Shown here in pieces: positions 6,475 through 12,324 of a stretch of DNA of 12,324 bases. This stretch comes from Oscillospiraceae bacterium (lineage in GTDB: Bacteria > Bacillota > Clostridia > Oscillospirales > Oscillospiraceae), in contig JAIEFH010000023.1 in assembly GCA_029067025.1 (NCBI GenBank), positions 1 to 12,324 of the forward strand, read 5' to 3'. Position 1 is the first letter of the stretch, and each line of letters begins with the position of its first letter. The translations under genes were made by a program, and so were the position numbers. The notes beneath the pieces are model-generated. The model did not search any database. It had not been told where the DNA came from and saw only the letters and a list, made by a program, of their open reading frames with translations.

Positions 6475-6993
6475 TTACACCTTCTCCGGCGCGGGATAGT
6501 CCACGCCTTGGGTGTCCACGGTCACCTTTTTCATCTTCTGATCCTTCTTGGGCCGGTCGTTCCAGTCCCGCTTGGCGCCCACGATGGCGTCCGCCGTCTC
6601 CATGCCCTCAATCACCTTGCCAAAGGCGGCATAAGCGCCGTCCAGGTGGGGCGCGTCATCCACCATGACAAAGAACTGGCTGCCCGCGGAGTTGGGATCC
6701 ATGGTGCGGGCCATGGACAGCACGCCCCGGGTGTGGGCCAGGTCATTTTTGAAGCCGTTTTGGGCAAACTCGCCCTTGATGGAGTAGCCGGGGCCGCCGC
6801 TGCCTACGCCCTCCGGGTCGCCTCCCTGGATCATAAAGCCGGGGATCACCCGGTGGAAGATCAGCCCGTCATAGAACCCGGATTGCACCAGGGAGACAAA
6901 GTTGTTCACCGTGTTGGGCGCGGCGTCAGGGTACAGCTCCGCCTTCATCACGCCGCCGTCTTCCATCTCAATGGTGACGATGGGATTGCTCAT
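6475..6993 (-). CDS. Cyclophilin-type peptidyl-prolyl cis-trans isomerase
   Basis: This enzyme speeds cis-trans isomerisation of bonds before proline during protein folding. The 172 residues have no signal peptide, so it acts in the cytoplasm. Active-site blocks are clear: FHRVIPGFMIQGGDP (46-60) with Arg48, Phe53 and Gln56 matching the catalytic positions of cyclophilin A, then SMART and NSAGSQFFV (93-109), and HLDGAYAAFGKV (116-127). His116 replaces the Trp that supports cyclosporin binding in the human protein, as is common in bacteria. ATG 6993 lies 22 bases after the smpB stop; the RBS (AAAGGG) is weak and distant, suggesting coupling with smpB. It sits between smpB and ssrA in one orientation. 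Confidence 0.93.
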   Translation of the reverse strand: MSNPIVTIEMEDGGVMKAELYPDAAPNTVNNFVSLVQSGFYDGLIFHRVIPGFMIQGGDPEGVGSGGPGYSIKGEFAQNGFKNDLAHTRGVLSMARTMDPNSAGSQFFVMVDDAPHLDGAYAAFGKVIEGMETADAIVGAKRDWNDRPKKDQKMKKVTVDTQGVDYPAPEKV

Positions 6994-7015
6994 TTCAATA
7001 ACATCCCTTTCTTTT

Positions 7016-7477
7016 TCAATAGCGGCCCCGTGAGGCCCGGTCCATCTCGCGCTTGGCGTCCCGCTGGGCGGCGGCCTCCCGCTTGTCGTACAGCTTCTTG
7101 CCGCGGGCCAGCGCCAGCTCCACCTTCACCCTGGGGCCGGAGAAATACAGCGACAGCGGGATCAGCGAATAGCCGTCCTGCTGCACCTTGGCCTGGAGCT
7201 TTCTGATCTCCCGGCGGTGGAGCAGCAGCTTCCGGGTGCGCCGGGGATCCTTGTTGAAGATGTTGCCCTTTTCATAGGGGGAGATGTGCATCCCGTACAG
7301 GAACATCTCCCCGTCCTTCACCGAGCAGAAGGAGTCCCGCAGGTTGACAGCGCCCAGCCGGATGGATTTGACCTCGGTGCCCGCCAGCTCGATGCCCGCC
7401 TCATATTTGTCCTCGATGAAGTAATCGTGGAACGCCTTCCGGTTGGAGGCGATCTGCTTTGTCGACTGCTTGCCCAT
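7016..7477 (-). CDS. smpB: SsrA-binding protein SmpB
   Basis: SmpB binds the tRNA-like end of tmRNA, brings it to stalled ribosomes and mimics the missing anticodon arm. The 153-residue product has the family's usual size and blocks: NRKAFHDYFIEDKYEAGIEL near the N-terminus, GTEVKSIR, the LYGMHISPYEKGN segment, GYSLIPLSLYF, and the basic tail GKKLYDKREAAAQRDAKREMDR that enters the mRNA channel as a helix. ATG 7477 has AGGAGG ten bases upstream. It is first in the minus-strand run smpB, cyclophilin, ssrA, so both partners of trans-translation are encoded together. It is divergent from murI. Confidence 0.97.
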   Translation of the reverse strand: MGKQSTKQIASNRKAFHDYFIEDKYEAGIELAGTEVKSIRLGAVNLRDSFCSVKDGEMFLYGMHISPYEKGNIFNKDPRRTRKLLLHRREIRKLQAKVQQDGYSLIPLSLYFSGPRVKVELALARGKKLYDKREAAAQRDAKREMDRASRGRY

Positions 7478-7513
7478 GTCCGGCGCCCCTCCTTTATATC
7501 ATCGTAGTATGAC

Positions 7514-7542
7514 AGCATACCACATCGCCCGCTCGAATGCAA
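7514..7542 (-). promoter_or_regulatory. Probable promoter of smpB
   Basis: On the minus strand TTGCAT (7542-7537) is 17 bases from TATGCT (7519-7514). TGG just before the -10 gives an extended -10 (TGn), which offsets the poor -35. Transcription would start near 7507, about 30 bases before smpB. Confidence 0.55.
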
Positions 7543-7599
7543 GGGAAAATCGGTTGAAGCAAGATTACAATTATGTTACGCTCCATTAAAAATCCACTC

Positions 7600-7628
7600 T
7601 TGTTTTTGGGAAAGGAATAGCATATAAT
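7600..7628 (+). promoter_or_regulatory. Probable promoter of the murI unit
   Basis: TTGTTT (7600-7605) is followed after 17 bases by a perfect TATAAT (7623-7628), with transcription expected near 7635 and the murI ATG at 7664. It is divergent from the smpB promoter; the 57 bases between them show no other feature. Confidence 0.65.
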
Positions 7629-7663
7629 ATCATAGTTTCTAGTCAGGGAAAGGGAGGACGCGT

Positions 7664-8479
7664 ATGGACACACGACCCATCGGCGTGTTCGATTCCGGTC
7701 TGGGGGGGCTCACCGTGCTGCGGGAGCTGGCCCGGATCATGCCGGAAGAGGATCTAGTTTACTTCGGCGACACAGGCCGGCTGCCTTACGGCAACCGCTC
7801 CAAGGACATTTTGGTGAAATACGCCCAGCAGGACATGACTTTCCTGCGCACCTTCGACCCCAAGGCCATCGTCGTCGCTTGCGGTACCGTGTCTACCACC
7901 GCCCTGGACGTACTCCAAGAGCAAAACGACATCCCCGTTTTTGGCGTGGTGGAGAGCGCCGCCCAGGCCGCCGCCCATGTGACCCGGAATGGGCGGGTGG
8001 GCCTCGTCGCCACCAGAGCCTCTATCAGCTCTGGGGCCTATGAGCGCGCCCTGGAGGCTCTGTACCCCGGCGCGGCCATCACCGCCCAGGCCTGCCCTCT
8101 GTTGGTTCCCCTGGTGGAGAACGGCCGCTTCCAGCTCGGGGACGTGGTGGCGGAGACCATGGTCTCCGAGTACTTAGCCCCCGTGAAGGCCGCGGGGGTG
8201 GATACCCTGATTCTGGGCTGCACCCACTACCCCTTGATGAAACAGCTGATGGGCACGTATATGGGCTCCGACGTGACCCTGGTGGATGTGGGGGAGCAGT
8301 GCGCCCGATGGGTAAAAAAGCAGCTGGAGTGGAACGGCCTGCGCAACGAGCGCCCCGGCGCGGGCAAGCACCGCTACTACGTCAGCGACAGCACCGAGGA
8401 CTTCTCCACCCAGGCCTCCATTTTTTTAGGGGAGGACGTATCCGGCGAGGTGGAGCAGATCGACATCACAGCCTATTAA
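7664..8479 (+). CDS. murI: Glutamate racemase
   Basis: Glutamate racemase interconverts L- and D-glutamate, supplying D-Glu for peptidoglycan stem peptides in the cytoplasm. The 271 residues carry FDSGLGGLTVLRE (Asp10 and Ser11), DTGRLPYG (36-43), the first catalytic Cys73 in VVACGTVS, and the second Cys186 with His188 in LILGCTHYPL. The enzyme uses these two cysteines as a two-base pair without a cofactor. The usual ACNTAS motif is ACGTVS here, so the Asn next to the catalytic Cys is Gly, and the usual DTA is DTG. Start ATG 7664 follows GGGAGG by six bases. It heads a unit with the DUF1934 gene and argS. An amino-acid racemase of altered specificity is possible. Confidence 0.92.
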   Translation: MDTRPIGVFDSGLGGLTVLRELARIMPEEDLVYFGDTGRLPYGNRSKDILVKYAQQDMTFLRTFDPKAIVVACGTVSTTALDVLQEQNDIPVFGVVESAAQAAAHVTRNGRVGLVATRASISSGAYERALEALYPGAAITAQACPLLVPLVENGRFQLGDVVAETMVSEYLAPVKAAGVDTLILGCTHYPLMKQLMGTYMGSDVTLVDVGEQCARWVKKQLEWNGLRNERPGAGKHRYYVSDSTEDFSTQASIFLGEDVSGEVEQIDITAY

Positions 8480-8513
8480 CACAGCGCGAGAACAGCCAAT
8501 GGAGAGGATAACC

Positions 8514-8954
8514 ATGACTGACAACGTGATTATATCCATCAAAGGAAAGCAGCTCTACGCCGAGAGCAGTCCCGATGAAATCGAGCTGGTCACCTCCGGC
8601 ACCCTGAAGCGGGACGGCCTGGGCGGCTTCACCGTCTCCTACCAGGAGAGCGAACTCACCGGCCTGGAGGGCACCACCACCAAGCTGCACATACACGGCG
8701 GCAAGGTGACCCTTCTGCGGGAGGGCAACATCAACTCCCAGATGGTGTTCGAGGAGGGCAGGCGGCACCTGTCCATGTACGAGACCCCTTACGGGGAGCT
8801 GTCCATCGGGGTGAACACCCGCCGGATGCGCTCCACCCTGGGCGAAGCGGGGGGCGATCTGGAGATCGACTACGCCATCGAGATCGACAATCTGCTGGCG
8901 GGGCAGAACCTATTCCGCATGAACGTGAAGAAAAATCCGCCCCTGCGCCAGTAA
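8514..8954 (+). CDS. DUF1934 domain-containing protein (YwiB-like)
   Basis: This small cytoplasmic protein (146 residues) has no assigned reaction. Its sequence alternates short strands and turns, fitting the calycin-like beta-barrel reported for the family. Typical DUF1934 blocks are GTTTKLHIHGGKVTLLREG, SQMVFEEGRRHLSMYETPYG, IGVNTRR and GGDLEIDYAIEID. The start is taken at ATG 8514 because GGAGAGG at 8501-8507 stands six bases before it; an in-frame ATG at 8499 has no site and would place the RBS inside the gene. It lies 34 bases after murI and 27 before argS, so it is probably co-transcribed. This gene order is common in Clostridia and Bacilli relatives, but it gives no clear function. Confidence 0.88.
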   Translation: MTDNVIISIKGKQLYAESSPDEIELVTSGTLKRDGLGGFTVSYQESELTGLEGTTTKLHIHGGKVTLLREGNINSQMVFEEGRRHLSMYETPYGELSIGVNTRRMRSTLGEAGGDLEIDYAIEIDNLLAGQNLFRMNVKKNPPLRQ

Positions 8955-8981
8955 GGGCGGGCAAGAAAAGGAGTTTTTACC

Positions 8982-10730
8982 ATGGCGAATCTGATCCAGG
9001 CCGCCCGGGAACAGGTGGCCCAGCTCACACAAGCCGCTTACGAAAAGGCCGCCGCCCAGGGACTGCTCCCGGCGGGGCAGGAGATCCATGGAACCGTCGA
9101 GGTTCCGAAAGACAGCAAAAACGGGGACTTCGCGTCCTCCTTCGCCATGGCGGGGGCCAAGGCCTTGCACATGGCCCCGAGGGCCATTGCCCAGATCATC
9201 CTGGATTATCTGGAGCTGGAGGGCTCTCTCTTCCAGCGGGCGGAGATCGCCGGGCCGGGGTTTCTCAACTTCTTCTACGCCCCCCGCTGGTACGGCGAGG
9301 TGCTGGGCGCCGTGGAGGCTGAACCGGACAAATACGGCGCCTGCGATGAGGGCAAAGGGCAGAAGATAATGGTGGAATTTGTGTCCGCCAACCCCACCGG
9401 CCCCATGCACATGGGCAACGCCCGGGGCGGCGTGCTGGGCGACACCCTGGCCAATGTGCTCTCACGGGCGGGCTGGGACGCCTGGAAGGAATTCTACGTC
9501 AACGACGCGGGCAACCAGATCCACAAGTTCGCCATGTCCATCCACGCCCGGTATATGCAGCTCATCCTGGGTGAGGATAATTATCCGTTCCCCGAGGACG
9601 GCTATCAGGGCGACGACATCCGGGAGCTGGCCCAAGCGTTCTATGAAGCCCATAGGGACGCTTACAGGGACGCTCCCGAGGACAAATGGCTGGACGACAT
9701 GAGCGCTTTCGGCCTGGAGCGCAACATCCCCAAGATGAAGGACGATCTGCGCAAGTACGGCATCGAGTACGACCAGTGGTTCTTCGAGTCGGAGCTGCAC
9801 AACACCGGGTACGTGGCCGAGACGGTGGCCCTGCTCACCGAAAAGGGCTGGACGTATGAGAAGGACGGGGCTTTGTGGCTGAACACCACAGAGCTTTTGA
9901 AGGAGAAGTTTATCCGGGAGGGCAAGACCCGGGAGCAGGCGGACAAACTGGATCTGAAGGACGACGTGCTGCGCCGGGCCAACGGGTTCTACACCTACTT
10001 CGCCGCCGACATTGCCTACCACCGCAACAAGTTTGAAAAGCGGGGCTTTGACAAGGTCATCAACGTGTGGGGCGCTGACCACCACGGCCATGTGGCCCGT
10101 CTCCAGGCGGCGCTGGACGGCCTGGGGCTGGACGGCTCCCACCGGCTGGTCATCGTGCTGATGCAGTTGGTGAACCTTTTGCAGGACGGGAAGCCGGTGC
10201 GTATGTCCAAGCGGACGGGCAAGGCCATCGCCCTCCACGATCTGCTGGACGAGATCAGCGTGGATGCCGCCCGGTACTACTTCAACAACCGCGCCGCCAC
10301 CAGCCCCCTGGACTTCGATTTGGATCTGGCGGTGCGGCAGGACAGCGACAACCCGGTGTACTATGTGCAGTACGCCCACGCGCGGATCTGCTCCCTCATC
10401 GCCAATCTGGCCGAGGACGGGGCGGCGGTGCCCGTCTGCGCCCATGTCGACCCCGCCCTGCTGTCCGCCGACGAGGAGCGCGCCCTGGTCAAGACCCTGG
10501 CCCAGTACCCGGAGGAGATCCGGCTGGCCGCCCGGGACTACGACCCCAGCCGCATCAACCGCTACCTCACCACCTTGGCGGGCGACTTCCACCGTTTCTA
10601 CAACGCCTGCCGCATGAAGGGCGAGGAATCCGCCCTCCAGTCCGCCCGCCTCAAGCTGGCCGACTGCGCCAGGCTGGTGCTGGCCAACGGGCTGGGCCTG
10701 CTGGGCGTGACCGCGCCCAATAAGATGTGA
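8982..10730 (+). CDS. argS: Arginyl-tRNA synthetase
   Basis: This class I synthetase charges tRNA-Arg with arginine in the cytoplasm. The 582 residues cover all parts: an N-terminal additional domain (about 1-115) that contacts the tRNA D-loop, the catalytic Rossmann fold with the HIGH-type motif in NPTGPMHMGNARG (HMGN, 143-146), the KMSKS-type loop RMSKRTGKAI (from about 407), and a C-terminal anticodon-binding DALR helical domain (about 460-582) with YAHARICSL at its start. Conserved FVNDAGNQ-like (FYVNDAGNQ) and YFAADIAYHRNKF segments are intact. ATG 8982 has AAGGAG eight bases upstream. The gene ends 133 bases before rimP, with a separate promoter between them. Confidence 0.97.
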   Translation: MANLIQAAREQVAQLTQAAYEKAAAQGLLPAGQEIHGTVEVPKDSKNGDFASSFAMAGAKALHMAPRAIAQIILDYLELEGSLFQRAEIAGPGFLNFFYAPRWYGEVLGAVEAEPDKYGACDEGKGQKIMVEFVSANPTGPMHMGNARGGVLGDTLANVLSRAGWDAWKEFYVNDAGNQIHKFAMSIHARYMQLILGEDNYPFPEDGYQGDDIRELAQAFYEAHRDAYRDAPEDKWLDDMSAFGLERNIPKMKDDLRKYGIEYDQWFFESELHNTGYVAETVALLTEKGWTYEKDGALWLNTTELLKEKFIREGKTREQADKLDLKDDVLRRANGFYTYFAADIAYHRNKFEKRGFDKVINVWGADHHGHVARLQAALDGLGLDGSHRLVIVLMQLVNLLQDGKPVRMSKRTGKAIALHDLLDEISVDAARYYFNNRAATSPLDFDLDLAVRQDSDNPVYYVQYAHARICSLIANLAEDGAAVPVCAHVDPALLSADEERALVKTLAQYPEEIRLAARDYDPSRINRYLTTLAGDFHRFYNACRMKGEESALQSARLKLADCARLVLANGLGLLGVTAPNKM

Positions 10731-10757
10731 TCCCAAGGAAAATTTTTCTTTCAGGGG

Positions 10758-10786
10758 TTGCAATTGGCGGCAAAACGTGGTAATAT
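10758..10786 (+). promoter_or_regulatory. Probable promoter of rimP-nusA
   Basis: TTGCAA (10758-10763), a 17-base spacer and TAATAT (10781-10786), preceded by TGG as an extended -10. Transcription would start near 10793, just before the hairpin at 10805. Confidence 0.5.
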
Positions 10787-10804
10787 GTTAATGTTATGTA
10801 TGGT

Positions 10805-10841
10805 AAGGAAGGAGTGAGGCGCGCGCCTCACTCTTTCTTTT
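10805..10841 (+). terminator. Strong intrinsic terminator or attenuator in the rimP-nusA leader
   Basis: GAGTGAGGCGC (10812-10822) is followed directly by its reverse complement (10823-10833), a perfect 22-base palindrome. In RNA the stem extends outward with further A-U, G-C and G-U pairs to 10805/10840. The 3' side is TTTCTTTT. Because it lies downstream of the candidate promoter and 22 bases before rimP, it can end argS read-through and also stop transcripts begun at the rimP promoter. Confidence 0.75.
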
Positions 10842-10862
10842 GAACAAAGGAGCTGACGCCAA

Positions 10863-11306
10863 ATGGCAAAGGTGACCGACGCGGTGGCCGAGCTGGCCCT
10901 GCCCATTGTGGAGCGGGCGGGCTGCACACTGTGGGACGTGGAATACGTCAAAGAGGCCGGGGAGTGGTTCCTCCGGGTCTACATCGACCGGGAGGGCGGC
11001 GTGGACATCGACTGCTGCGAGGCGGTCTCCCGCCCACTGTCCGACGCGCTGGACGAGGCCGACCCCATCCAGGGCAGCTACACCTTCGAGGTGTCCTCCG
11101 CCGGGCTGGACCGGGCGCTGAAAAAGCCCGAGCATTTTCAGCGGTGCATGGGGCAGAAGGTGGATTTGAAGCTCTACCGCCCGGTGGACGGCGTCAAGGA
11201 GCGCACGGGGGCCCTCACCGGATACGAGGACGGAGCCGTCAGCGTGGACGGCGTCCGCTTTGAGAAGAAAGACGTGGCCCAGGTTCGGCTGCACGTCGAG
11301 TTTTGA
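10863..11306 (+). CDS. rimP: Ribosome maturation factor RimP
   Basis: RimP helps assemble the 30S ribosomal subunit. The 147-residue product has the N-terminal domain with VEYVKEAGEWFLRVYIDREGG and the DCCEAVSRPLSDALDE stretch, then YTFEVSSAGLDRAL (family form usually EVSSPGLDRPL, so both prolines are Ala here), and a C-terminal SH3-like barrel ending in EKKDVAQVRL. ATG 10863 follows AAAGGAG by ten bases. It sits 14 bases before nusA, the standard rimP-nusA start of the nusA-infB operon in bacteria. Expression may depend on read-through of the hairpin in its leader. Confidence 0.95.
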   Translation: MAKVTDAVAELALPIVERAGCTLWDVEYVKEAGEWFLRVYIDREGGVDIDCCEAVSRPLSDALDEADPIQGSYTFEVSSAGLDRALKKPEHFQRCMGQKVDLKLYRPVDGVKERTGALTGYEDGAVSVDGVRFEKKDVAQVRLHVEF

Positions 11307-11320
11307 AGGAGCTGAACGAT

Positions 11321-12324
11321 ATGGCTAAGAAAAAGATCGCCGCAAAGAGCATGGAACTGGACGCCAAAGAGTTTTTCGCCGCCATCTCCGATATTGAGAA
11401 GGAAAAGGGCATCCCCAAGAGCTATATGCTGGAGAAGATCACCCTGGCCCTGGTGGCCGCCTACAAGCGGGATCACGAGGGCATCACCGACAATGTGGTG
11501 GTGGATGCCAATGAGGAGCTGGAGTCCGTCCGGATGTTCGTCAAGAAGGACGTGGTGGAGGTGGTGGATAATCCCCACACCGAGATCAGCCTGGAGGACG
11601 CCCAGCGCGCCCTGCCCCGGGCCCAGCTTGGCGACGTGCTGCGCATTGAGATCAAGCCCAAAAACTTCGGGCGCATCGCCGCCCAGACCGCCCGCCAGGT
11701 CATTATCCAGGGGATGCGCGAGGCGGAGCGGGATATGGTATTCGGCGAGTTCTCCTCTAAGGAGCACGAGATCCTCACCGGCACCGTCACGAGGGTGGAC
11801 GAGCGCAACGGTTCGGTGGCCATCCGGCTCACCTCCGGCTCCGAGTTCACCGACGCGTTCCTGTCCGCCGGGGAGCAGGTCAAGGGCGAGGTCATCCACG
11901 AGGGCGACCGGGTTCGGGTGTACGTGGTGGAAGTCCGTCAGGCCACCCGCGGGCCCCAGGTGCTCATCTCCCGCACCCATCCGGGGCTGGTCAAGCGGCT
12001 GTTTGAGCTGGAGGTGCCCGAGATCTACGACGGCACCGTGATCGTCAAGTCCATCGCCCGGGAGGCGGGCAGCCGCACCAAGCTGGCTGTGTGGAGCGAG
12101 GACGAGAACGTGGATCCCATCGGCGCCTGCGTGGGCCCCCGGGGCCAGCGGGTCAACGCCGTAGTCACCGAGCTGCGGGGCGAAAAGGTGGACATCATCA
12201 AGTACTCCGACGACCCCAGCCAATACGTGGCCGCCGCCCTGGCCCCCGCCGACGTCATCAGCGTAGTGGAGCTGGAGCCGGGAAGCTGCCGGGTGGTCGT
12301 CCCCGACGACCAGCTGTCCCTGGC
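11321..12324 (+). CDS. nusA: Transcription termination/antitermination protein NusA (3' end missing)
   Basis: NusA binds RNA polymerase and nascent RNA and controls pausing, intrinsic termination and antitermination. The 334 codons visible hold the N-terminal polymerase-binding domain (about 12-148: IEKEKGIPKSYMLEKI and IAAQTARQVIIQGMREAERD), the S1 domain (about 149-215: HEILTGTVTRVD to VLISRTHPGLVKRLF), and KH1 with its GxxG loop GPRG (272-275) in DPIGACVGPRGQRVNAVVTEL. KH2 is cut by the window edge. Start ATG 11321 has GAAGGAG nine bases upstream. This gives a Lys-rich N-terminus about ten residues longer than usual; ATG 11351 would give a standard length but has a poorer RBS. Follows rimP by 14 bases. 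Confidence 0.96.
   Translation, partial: MAKKKIAAKSMELDAKEFFAAISDIEKEKGIPKSYMLEKITLALVAAYKRDHEGITDNVVVDANEELESVRMFVKKDVVEVVDNPHTEISLEDAQRALPRAQLGDVLRIEIKPKNFGRIAAQTARQVIIQGMREAERDMVFGEFSSKEHEILTGTVTRVDERNGSVAIRLTSGSEFTDAFLSAGEQVKGEVIHEGDRVRVYVVEVRQATRGPQVLISRTHPGLVKRLFELEVPEIYDGTVIVKSIAREAGSRTKLAVWSEDENVDPIGACVGPRGQRVNAVVTELRGEKVDIIKYSDDPSQYVAAALAPADVISVVELEPGSCRVVVPDDQLSL

Noticed and set aside
8499..8513. Earlier start of the DUF1934 gene at ATG 8499
   Set aside because: The GGAGAGG ribosome binding site lies inside this extension and is spaced correctly for ATG 8514.
10731..10757. Hairpin AAGGAAAA/TTTTTCTT just after argS as a terminator
   Set aside because: The arms are almost purely A-T with a mismatch and no GC stem, so it is unlikely to terminate; the GC-rich palindrome at 10812 is the better candidate.
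9462..10763. Long minus-strand open frame opposite argS
   Set aside because: It lies fully antisense to a clear argS, has low-complexity Gly/Val/Gln/His-rich composition and no RBS or recognised motif. Long antisense frames are expected in GC-rich coding DNA.
11174..12223. Long minus-strand open frame opposite nusA
   Set aside because: Same reason: antisense to intact nusA, Leu/Gly/His-rich, no family motif.
1..12324. CRISPR array, IS element with terminal repeats, tRNA or rRNA genes
   Set aside because: No spaced direct repeats, transposase frame, cloverleaf other than the tmRNA tRNA-like end, or rRNA signature was found.

Overview
The window looks like a chromosomal segment of a GC-rich, spore-forming Firmicute, most likely a gut Clostridia member of the Oscillospiraceae type. 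The reasons are a SpoIID-type sporulation enzyme, sigma-A-like promoters, strong AGGAGG ribosome binding sites, GC-rich codon use and a serine-recombinase remnant of the kind common in these bacteria. The genus is an inference; no 16S or marker search was possible.

Left part (1-5710). A SpoIID/LytB-domain protein runs in from the left edge on the + strand. It converges on a two-gene minus-strand ABC export operon: an ATPase (4643-5305) and an 1183-residue permease with two FtsX-like modules (1078-4629). A structured gap (886-1077) lies between the convergent units. The ABC operon has a near-consensus promoter (5589-5617) and a leader of about 275 nt that contains dyads and a possible 12-codon upstream ORF.

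Middle scar (5711-6179). Two broken + strand gene pieces sit here: about 20 codons resembling the start of a PadR-type regulator, then the last ~95-100 codons of a large serine recombinase. The recombinase frame runs directly into the 3' end of the tmRNA gene on the opposite strand. This looks like the decayed end of an integrative element that used ssrA as its attachment site. A perfect 13-bp hairpin followed by TTTT on the minus strand lies inside the recombinase remnant and is well placed to terminate ssrA.

Trans-translation block (6049-7542, minus strand). smpB, a cyclophilin-type peptidyl-prolyl isomerase and ssrA (tmRNA) lie in this order, apparently read from one promoter upstream of smpB. 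The tmRNA tag can be read directly: GNYKLKNDDNVVLAAA.

Right part (7600-12324, + strand). Glutamate racemase (murI), a DUF1934 protein and arginyl-tRNA synthetase (argS) form one unit with its own promoter. A second unit, rimP then nusA (cut by the right edge), has a promoter followed by a strong terminator-like hairpin in the leader, suggesting attenuation.

Most of the window is ordinary core-genome content. The accessory or unusual parts are the ssrA-linked recombinase scar, the ABC exporter with its broken divergent regulator, and the leader structures.
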